DNA of 64,000 nt from Metellina segmentata (Eukaryota > Arthropoda > Arachnida > Araneae > Tetragnathidae), in contig OX375873.1 in NCBI GenBank assembly GCA_947359465.1, forward strand, positions 41,140,437 to 41,204,436, in the 5' to 3' direction. The translations under genes were made by a program, and so were the position numbers. Numbering within the stretch: the stretch's first letter is position 1; each line of letters opens with the position of its first letter. Under the pieces are notes generated by a model. The model ran no database searches. It was not told where the DNA came from and was given only the letters and a program-made list of their open reading frames with translations. This document shows, piece after piece, positions 1-13,064 of the stretch.

Positions 1-275
1 GGCATGGATGTTTGTAAACGTATGTAGAGGCTGCTAGTACACCTTAAATCTGTCGTGGCCGAAAGTCCTCACGTTGGGTTGGCGTGGAAGTTTGGAGAGT
101 GGGGTGCCAGTTCAGGTGTTGCTTAGTCATCTGACCGTGGTTCAAAATTACGAGGTGTTGTCCTCGGATCTTTCCCTTAAGGGACTCATCCCGGACCGTC
201 GTCAATAGCCCGTTGTGTTGGTCTAGTACGACGATAACTAAAAATACCATAATAATACCATTACCTAAGCTTAGA
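1..275 (+). repeat. tRNA-derived SINE, body and tail, cut by window start
   Basis: The stretch shares its body with at least ten other copies in the window: the CTCACGTTGGGTTGG block, the GACCGTGGTTCAAAATTACG block, the GGACCGTCGTCAATAGCC block and a tail ending in ATACCATTACCTA. The tRNA-like head, seen in the copies at 9870 and 40591, lies outside the window. The tail has a few extra A/T bases compared with the other copies. Confidence 0.85.
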
Positions 276-424
276 AAGCAGTTAAATAAAAACCAGACCT
301 TATCTAAAACTATGTAACGAGTAATAGATCTATAAAAGTTTTGCATACTTTCATTTGGGAGAAAATATGTGTATGAAAGTCCTTATATTTGTTTGTTTAA
401 TCGGTGCATTTGTTTTGCTGTTTG

Positions 425-925
425 ACACCACATAAAAATCAATATAAGACCACCTTAAAAATTAGTAAATCTTTATTTTATTTTCCCTGCTTATTCTTAG
501 TGGTAGCCTGTGTGGGTGAATATCCTTTTCTAATTCCATTTGCCATACGTATGATTATGCTTATCACCGCCCTTATTGCAAGGTCTCTATGTTAAATATT
601 CGTGGATCATTATGGATGAACATTAACAAATTTACTACTTCAGACTAATCTCAAAGTTTGTCTGAAATTCAAGTAACACCACATAAAATAATTTAAGACT
701 ACCTTAAATAAAATTAGCAAATCTTTTTATTTTTATTTTACAGGCTTATTCTTAGGGGGAGCCCTGGATGAATATCATTCTCTAATTCCATCTTTTATAT
801 GCATGATTATGCTTATCGCCGCCCTTATTGCAAGGTCTCTATGTTAAATATTCGTGGATCATTATGGATGAACATTAACAAATTTACTACTTCAGACCAA
901 TCGCAAAGTTTGTCTCAAATTCAAG
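425..925 (+). repeat. Tandem direct duplication, two units of about 250 bp
   Basis: Unit 1 is about 425-673 and unit 2 about 676-925. Both open with CACCACATAAAA and run through a shared 3' half that is nearly base-identical from TTATTGCAAGGTCTCTATG onward. The middle differs more. Both units keep the same open frame of about 34 codons ending at the same TAA (about 595 and 845). Nothing else in the window shows this unit as a tandem pair. Confidence 0.85.
744..845 (+). CDS. Candidate terminal exon with a membrane segment
   Basis: Unit 2 of the tandem duplication carries a pyrimidine-rich tract ending in TTTTACAG, a good 3' splice site, followed by an open frame of about 34 codons that ends in RSLC and a stop. 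It contains a hydrophobic run (LIPSFICMIMLIAALIA) that could span a membrane. Unit 1 (about 499-595) keeps the frame and the last residues, but its splice-site position reads CCTGC. The layout recalls the final exons of genes A and B, though those lie on the other strand and I see no clear residue match. It may be non-coding. No upstream exon was found. Confidence 0.3.
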
Positions 926-1129
926 TTCCTACATTGACTTTAAATACATCTTTACTTATGTGAATATTTTTTATGTCTGCATTTTTGTAATCTATTTACA
1001 AAGCAATAAATGTACCCTAGTTTTCTTTGTGTTTGACAATACTTTTGTTCGTAGACTGATATTTTCTAGTACAATGTTAAGAGAGTTTATAAATAAATTC
1101 CAATCAATTATTAAATTAATAAACTATAT

Positions 1130-1252
1130 ACTGGATAGCAATTTAATTATGCTTCAGTTATGTATTTCACAATTAAAATATTTCATTTGCTTTCTATTTG
1201 AAAACTAAGCAATCGTATATTATCTTGTTTTCTAACAAACAATTTCCTGACT

Positions 1253-1293
<41 letters not shown>

Positions 1294-2095
1294 CAAGATT
1301 ATTTGATTAATGCATTACGAAAGCAGTGTAGATAATATTAGATATTGAAATCGTAGAATCAGAAATTTTCAACTTATTGATAACTTTAATTTGGAAGTAC
1401 TCGTACATTGAAAAGCAAAACGTGAAATATTAAATCATTTCTTTCTTTGTAAATTATAATAATCAGATAATGTTCCAATAAACATAAATTATTTCCACTG
1501 TTAAAATCTATTTAGCTATAACTATTAGCGAAGCACATTAACATCCAGTTTTTCACGACCTTTACCTTTTACTGGACGTGAATAAATTATTAAAAGTCAT
1601 AAACTGCATACGCCTATTAATGAGGCTGCTTAATGTTTAATTTTTACAAGTTCATCAACAATGATATTAATGTACTGTGCAAGTAATTATAAATTTAAAA
1701 CCGTATTATTTAAGATGATTGATCATACTGACTGGATAGAAACTTCTGGTAAACTACAAAAATACATGAGGTAAGAAAACCGAAAAAAAAAAGATTAGAA
1801 CATAAACCCGAGATTATACAAACGAACAAACATTTATTGCATACAAAACAAAAGTTACACTAAGAAAAACAACATCAGGTTATTAAAAACCATTTTAAAA
1901 CATAAAACGTTTGAACATCATAATTTTTAAACTGCATATACAAAATCAATTTCATGAGAAAAAAATTTAAATTAAAGTAAGAATAATTATCAGTGTTTGC
2001 TTACATGAAGAGAAAATAAGGAGAAAAACAGATTTTTTTAATGAAAAATAGAGACTACACAAAACACTTAATTATACAAAATATATAATTTCTCT
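1130..2095. repeat. Segmental duplicate, related to 13015-14760 and 27120-27360
   Basis: Three blocks show old duplication. The block at 1135-1345 matches the two flanks of the Tc1 element (13020-13064 and 14476-14600). The block at 1985-2090, with CAGTGTTTGCTTACATGAAG and AATAGAGACTACACAAAACA, matches 14640-14745. The block at 1515-1695, with TTAACATCCAGTTTTTC and ATATTAATGTACTGTGCAAG, matches 27125-27350. These blocks lie 3' of gene A, and the last also lies 3' of gene B, so they look like shared downstream flank. The bases between 2095 and 2630 are A/T-rich, and I see no gene in them. Confidence 0.75.
1255..1292. repeat. (TA)n microsatellite
   Basis: An uninterrupted TA repeat of about 19 units. 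It sits in a segment that has a diverged copy at 14540-14600, where the TA tract is only a few units long. Confidence 0.95.
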
Positions 2096-2632
2096 GTAAC
2101 TAATGAAGAGTAATTAAGCTGAGTCATCCCAATAAAGATATTTACAAAACCCTAATGCTAATTCTTATGACCCTTCAATGAAGATATTTACAAAATCCAA
2201 CTGGTGATTCTTTATAACATTTTTGCTAACATCATTAGGCTATAACAACGATGGTGATTACCTTTACAATACATTAGGGCACCAACGACCAGGATATTGA
2301 TTACCTAAATGTATCGACACATTGCATTCAAAATAAAAAATTATATACAGGACCAAAAAACCAAATGATTATTAAAGCATCAAAACTCACAGGTTAAAAT
2401 AGTACAATTTAAAAACTTTCCAGTTAAGTCACTTTTAAATTAATCTTTAGTTAAAAATAAGAATCAGTGGCTGTTCTCATATAGCTAAAATATGAGTAGA
2501 CGGATTTTATGCAGCTGAAAACAAGCACTTGTCAAGATTCTTCTCTGTGCACTGAATTATCGTTATGAATATGGAATATAGGAAATTGAAAAAATCGTGA
2601 ATGTGAAACAAAGACTATTTCGACAAAAATCA

Positions 2633-4379
2633 TTAATCGGAATCATCTTCATAAAGCTGCGGTTTACAAAAATAACCTCCTCTCTTTTTGTAGATAAAAT
2701 AGGCTAACATTATTAAAGATGGAACAACGATGGAGGAAATTCTGAGAAAATTCTGCAGCTCATTGGACAACGACTCCACCGCCGGGGATAAGTAATTATT
2801 GAAGAGAAAATATAAGCCCAGGACACTTAATACTATGGTATAGGTACAAAAATACACACGCCATTTTTTCATGGGAGATACTTCCTCGTCGCTTCTGAAA
2901 AGAATAGAATGTTTCAAGCAAAGTTCACGATACAAAGACACTGAATTTAACATAAAGTTTAAATTTGTCTGGATCCTCAACTTAAGAAACTACCATCAAA
3001 CCTCATTAAGACGAGCTCGCATTAATACGAATTACTGATAACGTGAACTAAATTCCAATCCCCGTCTCAAAATGTATAGTTAAATAATATTAAGTCATTT
3101 AATAATTTTTCTTTAATTCTTTTTATTAAAAATACAAGATTATAGTACACTTGAAAAGCATTTGTTAAACTTTTGAGTTACGAAAAATTCAAACATGTTT
3201 TTAAAATTGCAAGAAACATTTGCTACCGGTAAATCTGATTTTGTCATTTGTGCATCGCTGGATAGTTATAAAGGCATATCTCTGGTCGTTTAGAGGTAGC
3301 GATTTACATACTATAAAATATCTATCAATTAACAACCTAGTATAATGGTATGATCATTAAACCAACTGCTGACTGAGTGCCTATGTACTTTTATGTGCGA
3401 TATATATGATAGCAAACTGTAATCCTAAGTAAAGAGCTTATGGGAGTCTGTCTTTTTTTGCTTACAGGGCTGAAATATGCAAAGCAATGCATTACATATT
3501 GATTTAAATAGGACAATAAACCACCCATCGAACATACATAAAAATCTACTGCTCTTAAGCTTATGACAGGGACGCGGTAGCCCGGATGGAAGAGTATCGG
3601 ATAAACAACCTGAGGGTCGTGAGTTCGAATTTAGTCAAAGACTGTCGTGTACAAAGGGGGATAGCGCACGTTAAATTCCGCGTGGCCTCAAATGTCCTCA
3701 AGTTGGCGTGGTGTAGAAGTATGGAGAGTGGAGTGTCATCTCTGGTGTGACCTCGTCATCTAACCGTGGCTGAAATTACGTGATGTTTTCCTCGGATCAT
3801 TCCCGTTCGGATTTATCTCGGGCCGTCGTCAACAACCCATTGTTTTGCTCCAGTACAACGTTAATTAAAATACCTACTACCTAATGTTATGACTGAATTC
3901 CGATAATAAATGAGATAGAATGGAGTGAAAAATATTTTCAATACTCACGTTGACTGCTCGTCGTACTCGCAGATTTCACCTTCTTTGGGATACATGCCGC
4001 AATTTTTGCTAACAAATGTGCATTCCGGCTCTTCTTCGTGTATTATGACAGCTGTCATGTCGGTGGATGGGTTCTTTGGTAGGGTCCCATCTTTTCCAGT
4101 TTCCTCCTTCGAGGCTGTCTCCATATAAACTACAATTTCGGACATCATAGAACTTTCACAGGGAAATATTTGAACAGTTGTCTCTTCAGATGACATGTCC
4201 TTGGTGAGGTTCACATCTTGGCAAGGTTCCTTAGAAACAATCTCTTCCTCAACATAAACTACAGTTGGGGGAATCACTGGAATTTCCGAAGGAGATGCTT
4301 CCGTAAGCGGATCCATTAAGACACAACTATTATGTGTAGAGGTGGTGACTTCAACATCTGTCATACTAAGGGTATCCAT
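2633..4379 (-). CDS. Gene A: two-exon gene for a small two-pass membrane protein of an unrecognised family
   Basis: Coding exon 1 is 4379-3949 and exon 2 is 2894-2633. Exon 1 ends AC before the donor GTGAGT; exon 2 follows TTTTCAG. The intron is phase 2 and the joined frame is 230 aa. The N-terminal 144 residues are Ser/Thr- and acid-rich, with repeated short motifs of the VVYVEE and VVYMET type. Exon 2 has a basic stretch before membrane segment 1 (about residues 157-175), a loop, membrane segment 2 (about 196-213), a basic KKR stop and an acidic DDSD end. I chose the ATG at 4379 because it lies 8 bases inside the exon after the splice site TTTGATAG, just as in gene B. I do not recognise the family and infer only a membrane location. 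A SINE (3563-3890) sits in the intron. The 5' leader exon is listed separately. Confidence 0.6.
3563..3890 (+). repeat. tRNA-derived SINE in the gene A intron
   Basis: The head looks like a tRNA: an A-box-like GCGGTAGCCCGGATGG and a B-box-like GAGTTCGAATTT. The body and the tail (GCCGTCGTCAACAACCC, then TTAATTAAAATACC) match the other copies in the window. The copy lies inside the gene A intron, in the opposite orientation to the gene, about 60 bp from the exon 1 donor. Confidence 0.85.
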
Positions 4380-4594
4380 TGAGATGCTATCAAAGAAAAT
4401 ATTTGCACAGTATAGCGGAATATGATTAACAAATAAAGAAATTATTTTATTATTATCAAGTGAAAGACACATTAAAGCAAGGAATAGGTTTGAAGGTTAC
4501 ATGGTTGGAAGATGAACAAAGAAAATATTATGGAACATTAAAAGATCACTCAAAAATATTAGGGTAATTAATATGCCAAATTGAGAAACTTTCT

Positions 4595-4777
4595 TTAATA
4601 ATGGCAATAAGTGTCATCGAAAACTAAAGGGTTCGGGGGGTATCTCTCCATCAATGTCGAATCATTCTTCTCTGAACACAGTTCTGCTATAAACACGGGT
4701 TGAAAATCTTGTTCATGAGAAATATCAAAATAAACCTGCTTCAAACCTATTTGAAGAACCTGGTCTATAAGATTCAA
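4595..4777 (-). other. 4392-5510: intron 1 of gene A; short open frame only
   Basis: This is the proposed first intron of gene A. It holds a 60-codon open frame with no recognised similarity and no repeats I can name. The part from about 5185 to 5340 has a clear counterpart at 36340-36500 (shared CAACTCTAGTGTATT and CTATACGTAACGCC-like blocks). Confidence 0.3.
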
Positions 4778-5184
4778 AGCACGTTTTTTTCCTAAAACGT
4801 CTTGGAATTTTTAAGCCTTTAAAACTCATTAAATGGCGCAGCGTTGTCGACGTCCCCACAATCCACCCTAAGTATCGAGCACTAAATTACAACCCTGAGA
4901 TATAATTTAATTTTTATCGCTCTTTTTAAATACCAAAGAATTGTTAAATTACTAGTACTGTACATTTACATAGTCACTCTTTTTAATCGTTAGCTATACT
5001 TAACGTTTATCTATTAACTGTTTTTTCTGTATAACAAATTATCTTTGGTGTTTGGAATTATTTATATCAAATTATTTTTGGAGCTTCGTGAGCTCCCGCT
5101 ACAATTTTTGAATTTCTACCTTTATCATAGTAAGCTAAAAATGTTTCAAGAGAGTTAGTGCGTTGAAAAACAACTCATGTGCAA

Positions 5185-6990
5185 TTTCACATTTGAAAAA
5201 ATTACAACCAAAGGCCTAATCCGATATATAATATCTCTTCAAACGCATTCATAAGTTTACCAACTCTAGTGTATTCACTAACTATACGTAACGCCTAAGC
5301 AACAGATACAATGGTCTGTAACAACTTAACCGTCAGCCCAAAAAATTATTGAACATTGAACTTCAACGGGATTCAGTTTTTCCAATTAGGTAATGGAGTA
5401 CGGTAATTTTATGCGAACTTAACAAATCTGAGACGGAGGTTTCACTTTCACAAATCACTGAACATCTGTTAACTAGTCTAAAAATATGAAATAAAATAAT
5501 TTCGACTTACTTTTGTTGAATGTATAAGGCTGCAGGTTAACTCTGGAACGCAAGAGCCGACTGCTTCAAGTTTCACCACGACACAAGACACTGACCGTAT
5601 GAATGGACAGACTAGAATGCGTTACTTTTAAGAAGCGAAAAGGGTTATGACGACGACCTTCAAACAGGTGTTCTGTCCGCTCCCCCGAAAAAGAGGAGAA
5701 TGGGTAATGCCTCCTATATACAAGGCCAAAGTACCAGTTTCGTGACGTAGCCCAACTTGGACCATGTAGAATCAGCCCAGTGGATACCCAACTAGACATT
5801 TTGAGTCTTGTACACTTTAGGTCACTAAATATTAACCCTTGCGCTAGGTAAATCTCAACTTACTTTAAACCTACTACTGCATCTTTGTATAGTTTTACTA
5901 AAATATACAAAAAGGGGTATATTTATTAAAAATTAAGTAGAAATATGTATTTCAACCTCATTATTTTTGCCAAAGGAATATTTGTTGCATGAATAAGTGG
6001 CACATTTGCTGCTGAGTAAGGCTTGTAAGAATAGGTATGCTTCCTGGGAAATTGCAGGTTTTGGTAGAATCCCATACATAATTTTTCAATAAATTCTCTA
6101 CTATAAATTAAGACTACACTTTCACAAATTACTTTAAAAAGGGTTTTTTCTCAGCCCGTATATGTAAAAAAAGTACACTAAATTTACATATAGAGGGAAA
6201 TTTGCTTTATATTTTTGGATAAAAAGTTACTATTTTTTTAAATATACTTTTTTATAAACTCTTATATACTTGTTTGAAGGAGGTGTTGTTATGGGGAGTC
6301 CCATCTAAGGTACCGTTTTTAGAAGAGTCCCGTTGCTATAAGGCGAAAATTTACTAGAAAGATGCGATAACTGTAGCAGTAGAATATGCAACTTCAATGA
6401 AGAAAACAAAAGAAAAGAATACAGATCTCCAAACTCTTTCTTATAAATCAGTTCGTTAGTTGATATAGTGGAATCACGTGGGAAGCATAAATATTTTAAT
6501 AATTCATATTTTAATAATTATTTTTCATAAATTGAAAATATCTAGACATGTGTAGCAAACATTCTTAAAATTTAATCTAGAGAAATTCATTTATTCTTTT
6601 ATACCAGTAATGTTACCCCATATCAATTAAATAATAAGACTGAAATCGTAAATGCTAGTTTTAAAAACTATAAAAAAAAATCTAGAAGAAATTTTAAAGA
6701 GAAATTAAAGATCTTCATCCGTTTTCTTGCAATTCTGTTCTTTAAATTTCATTTTTGGTTATTATAAGGATTCAATGTTTCAGCAATCTGGAAAAAAGTG
6801 TAAAAACAGTAGGTTTATTGGTTGCATGGTTATCAGAACCGCCATTTTATATTAACAAATCGAAAAAAAGAATAAGTATAAGTATTAAAAGAAAAGATAG
6901 TTTTCAGTTTTCACATCAGTACACACCAGACGTATAACATTCCATAGACAAACACTTTAACACCCCAACATTTTAAAAATAAAAAAATTT
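5185..6990. repeat. 5' flank of gene A, paralogous to 36330-37250 and partly to 30110-30650
   Basis: Shared blocks, in order: AACCAAAGGCCTAATCC (5209), CGACCTTCAAACAGGTG (5655), AAAGAAAAGAATACAG (6409) and AAAGAATAAGTATAAGTATT (6865). Each has a near match at 36365, 36536, 36730 and 37120. The order is kept, so this is duplicated DNA rather than chance. The 36-kb copy is about half as long, so insertions or deletions lie between the blocks. No protein-coding content is evident. Confidence 0.75.
5511..5560 (-). other. Candidate 5' untranslated exon of gene A
   Basis: On the minus strand TACATTCAACAAAA is followed by GTAAGTCG, a consensus donor. It would splice over about 1.1 kb to the acceptor at 4387-4388, just before the gene A start codon. 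The same block, with TATACATTCACCAG, occurs at 30290-30335 upstream of gene B, but there the donor bases read AAATAATT. The upstream end of the exon is not defined. No TATA box was assigned. Confidence 0.4.
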
Positions 6991-7217
6991 GAAATTTTGA
7001 ATTCTTTTAACCAATTTTTTAAAATCAATTTTTAACTTTTTCAACAGTTAAAACAAAAGTTTTGGAATAGATAGATAGCCTGTGTTAAAATATGTTATAG
7101 AGTATGTTACACTTGTAAACCAATTTGTTTTATTTACTTGAATAGACTATGAAAAAATGCTCCTTTTATGGAAAAAATAAGCTTAAAGCATAAAATTAAC
7201 CTTTCTTCAAAACATAC

Positions 7218-9869
<2,652 letters not shown>

Positions 9870-10132
9870 TAGCCGACCAACCGGTCTGGTGGTTAAGATG
9901 TTAGCCTCAACATTGGAATGTCCATGGTTCGAATCTGGATCAGCGCATGGATAATTGCGAGCGTATGGTGTAGAGGCGGCTGGTGCATCTTAAATCTGTC
10001 GTGCCGAAAATCCTCACGTTGGGTTAGTGTGGAAGTTTGGAGAGTGGGGTGCCAGCTAAGGTGTTACCTCGTTATCTTACCGTAGTTCCAAATTACGTGG
10101 TGTTGTCTTCGAAACTTTCCTTTAGTGTAGAG
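9870..10132 (+). repeat. tRNA-derived SINE with intact head, 3' truncated
   Basis: The head shows an A box (TGGTGGTTAAGATGTTAG, 9888-9905) and a B box (GGTTCGAATCT, 9926-9936), so it comes from a tRNA and has an internal pol III promoter. The body matches the other copies. It stops at CCTTTAGTG, and hAT-related DNA begins directly after. The copy at 40591-40900 sits in the same relation to another hAT remnant but keeps its full tail. Confidence 0.88.
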
Positions 10133-10134
10133 GT

Positions 10135-10720
10135 AGGTAAACCGCGGCTGTTTAGCCATTCTAGTGCGGCTCTGCCACGAATCGACTTTTTGTTGGATTT
10201 ATTTATTCTTCGGGTCCTAAAGAACTTATGATTATTGCCACTGAAAGGTCAAAAACGTGTCGAGGATATTGAAAATGTTGTCATTGAATGTATGGAGAAA
10301 CATGATTATCCACTCGTCAAAATTGTTTCGATTGCAACAGATGGGGCAAAAAGTATGACCGGAGTAAGAAAATGTTTCGTTTCTATTTTGAAGAAACAAT
10401 TAATCACGAGACACTTTTTCACCATTGCAGCATTCATCAAGAAGCTCTTTGTGCTCAGACATTTCTAGAAGAAATTTGCAATGTTATGGAATTGGTCATT
10501 AGGATTGTCAACACAATTGTAGCTTAAACTCTTTACCATCACTAATTTAAAGAATTTTTAGTTGAAATTTAGAGTGAATATGCAGATCTTCTGCTGCACT
10601 ATAAGGTACGTTGGCTTTCAGGAGGAAACTTTCAAAACGCTTCTCTTCCTTATTATTTGAAATTAAAGCATTTCTCCTTATGAAGGGTGTGACCATCCTG
10701 AACTAACGGACGATGTATCT
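10135..10720 (+). pseudogene. hAT-type transposase remnant, copy 1
   Basis: The frame from 10235 gives LPLKGQKRVEDI, then EKHDYPLVKIVSIATDGAKS and MTGVRKCF. This is the pattern of hAT-derived proteins of the GTF2IRD2/ZBED type, where an Asp in the TDGA motif is catalytic. After a frameshift at about 10425 the next frame continues with HQEALCAQ. A KVRWLSGG-like block follows at about 10605. Stops and shifts make it non-functional. Only the middle of the transposase is present; the C-terminal part seen at 42320-42740 in copy 2 is missing here. A jockey-type piece abuts it downstream. Confidence 0.8.
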
Positions 10721-10754
10721 AACTTGGTGTCATGATGAACCCGCGCTTAACTAG

Positions 10755-11180
10755 GAATTTGCAAATAAAATTCCTTAGAAATGTTTTAACGCCAAACACA
10801 CCCTTTACTCCCTAATTGCTGGCAGATCAGTATTATCCATTAATACCAAAGTGCTCATCTACAAAACCATACTTTGACCAGTTATCAACTATGACAGTCA
10901 TGTCTGGGGATATGCAGCAAAAACCCATTGTCGAAGACTTCAAACCCTTCAAAATTCCACAATCGGAATAATTCTTAATGCTCCTTGGTTCTATGGGTAC
11001 ATTAAAATTTGTAAACACCTGAATGTGTTAGAACAGCATAAATTCTTCAACAAAATTGCCTTAAAATTTTCCTCAATATGGAGGCTATTGATAATACCGC
11101 AATCCAGCAAATCCCCAAATATGTCTTTCGTCGGAGAAATTGTAAACGGTCAAGAGCTATTATTAATCATAAATAATTAG
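10755..11180 (+). pseudogene. Jockey-type LINE remnant, C-terminal end of reverse transcriptase
   Basis: One frame, with two stops, reads NTKVLIYKTIL, PVINYDSHVWGYAAKTH and TIGIILNAPWFYGYI, then KHLNVLEQH. This is the conserved post-catalytic region of jockey and X-element polymerases (pattern YKTIIRPI.TY..PVWG..A...IQN..LR.I..APW). The catalytic domains are absent. It is a short dead fragment, next to the hAT remnant. Confidence 0.85.
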
Positions 11181-12600
11181 ACCCCTTAAAGCAAGTATCG
11201 ACCTTAGAGTAGGAGTAGTAGATTAAGAAATTACAACCACTCTCTGGCTGAGGACAAGATCCAATCATGTTACTTGTGGTTCGAATTTGGGTTCGCTGTA
11301 AAAGCATGCCCTTCTCTCATAGTATTTTAATGGCGCATGATTATCGATTTTAACTGTTGCTCTTTAAAACCCGGATAAATACATGGTACATTTTTGCCAT
11401 GCTATACGATACAAATAAACACTTGGAAGGACAGTCTGGTATCGTTTCTAACTTATCGCATTTTTAAAATATAATTAGAATTATAAATAAAAAAAGATCA
11501 CAAAATAAGTGCAGAATACAGGTCAAGATTTTATAAGTGCCAAAAATGCGATATAATAAGTGCCAATGCATAGGATTGAGGTATCTGAACACAATATTTT
11601 GTTAGAAAGCCTATTGGCTTACTTTTTAAAATCAGGTTTTATAAGTGGTAAACATTGAGAATGGTATAAAACTATTTGAACTATAAAAGGTAAAATTAAA
11701 AGACTATTTTTATGTAAACAAAGGATTTGAATGTTGTAAAGAAAGAAAGAGAAACTATCTCTCATTATTTACTTTTAATAATAATTATTATAGTAGGAAA
11801 GGAAATTCGATTTAAATCTATAAACCCTGCTGTTGGAGTTATCAAGCAAACTAAGATTAATTTTGAAATCAGCTTGATTAATTTTCAAAGCACGTTCATC
11901 ACAAAACAAAAACAAAAAAGGATTTTATAGGAAATGTAAAGACAACCCAATCCAATAAGTTCAAATTTGTTTCATCACATTACTGAAACTTGTCAAATAT
12001 CTTTGGCGTAGAAAATAGTTGCGCGACCGTTTTAGTATGCCAAGATTCGCGATATGTTGCCAAACGAGGTGTATTTCCAACAAGTTCCGTGACCTCATCT
12101 TTTGGTACACTCGTCTTGGAAAGAAGTATCCGACTTGCTTTCTCCACCTATACTTACTCAATGGTATCGACTTTAAGCCACTGTTAACTGTAACTGTTAA
12201 CTTTTTGCTGCTCTTCCTAAACAAGTTTCACTTTAAACAATCCAATCTCTTGCTTGGTTCTGTTTCCTAAACAAGTTCCACCCACCATTCGATAACCTTC
12301 GCATATTACAACCTGGCACGAGCTTCTTGATTCGCCACTTTATCACACCGAAGAAACACTGATCTAAAGCTCCACCTTCCCGCAGCTATTTTTTAAAAGC
12401 TTCCTTATTCCGGGTGTTATTAAAATCGCAACCCAATCCGCATCGCTCTTCCGTACAGGACAACCGTGTACTTGCTGTGCTCTTGCTGTTTTATCAAAAG
12501 ACCTGAACATCTTAAACCAAAAACAGCCTTTTTAAAGGCTATTTCTCGTACCTGAAATTAACGGTTTAGATACTGTGTTTTATTAAATCATTTGTTTATA
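11181..12600. other. No gene seen; short repeat at 12205-12350
   Basis: A/T-rich to about 11940. From 11960 to 12224 there is an 87-codon open frame on the minus strand that I cannot place. The stretch 12205-12350 (AACAAGTTCCACCCACC, then GAGCTTCTTG) resembles 53270-53390 and so is part of a dispersed repeat. Confidence 0.5.
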
Positions 12601-12614
12601 TTGGTTAAATTGCA

Positions 12615-12983
12615 ATGGAGTCGGCTGATGCCAAAATGTCGATCGATGAAAGCCCAGACACGGATCCATATAAGCTCAGGGAGCTTCCTCCAAAGCTGAT
12701 ATGCGAAAAGAAATCCCGCCCTGCATCAGAAATGCATGATGCTAAACAAGTAATCCAGGTGGCGATTTTCACCTTGGGGGAATCCAGTCCAGCATCAAGT
12801 TTCATCCAGATGTACAAAGACACTCAAGCTGCTGCTGAGATGAACCTCCAAAAAATCATTGGTGAGATGAATTTCCTTTCTAAGATTGCTTGCCCTGATT
12901 CTTGTACTAAACATACTCGTAAAAATAAGAGACCGAACCCTAATGACGAAAAAGCTTTTTCTAAAAATTTAATTGCCATTTAA
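12615..12983 (+). pseudogene. LINE ORF1 N-terminal fragment
   Basis: An open frame of 122 codons from an ATG. It reads SPDTDPYKLRELPPKLICEK, then a Ser/Met-rich region and IIGEMNFLSKIACPD followed by a basic tail. I recognise this from memory as the start of ORF1 (gag-like) of jockey/X-type retrotransposons in spiders; no search was run. The zinc knuckles expected after it are absent, so the copy is truncated at about 12983. The segment that carries the Tc1 element begins just downstream. Confidence 0.55.
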
Positions 12984-13064
12984 GTGTAAGATATCTACAA
13001 ATACCTTTTAAGAGATAGTGAGCAATTTAATTATACTTCAGTTATGTATTTCATAGTCAAAATA

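Noticed and set aside
5566..5799. 77-codon minus-strand frame upstream of gene A
   Set aside because: It lies in duplicated 5' flank; the paralogous stretch at 36.5 kb does not keep the frame.
9888..9936. A tRNA gene from A and B boxes
   Set aside because: The boxes are followed by the SINE body that recurs at many sites; there is no acceptor stem pairing that I can see, so it is the head of a SINE.
11961..12270. 87-codon minus frame and 65/83-codon plus frames
   Set aside because: They overlap in different frames; one minus-strand alternative (ILLSKTSVPKDEVTELVGN) looks protein-like, but I cannot place it and it has stops.
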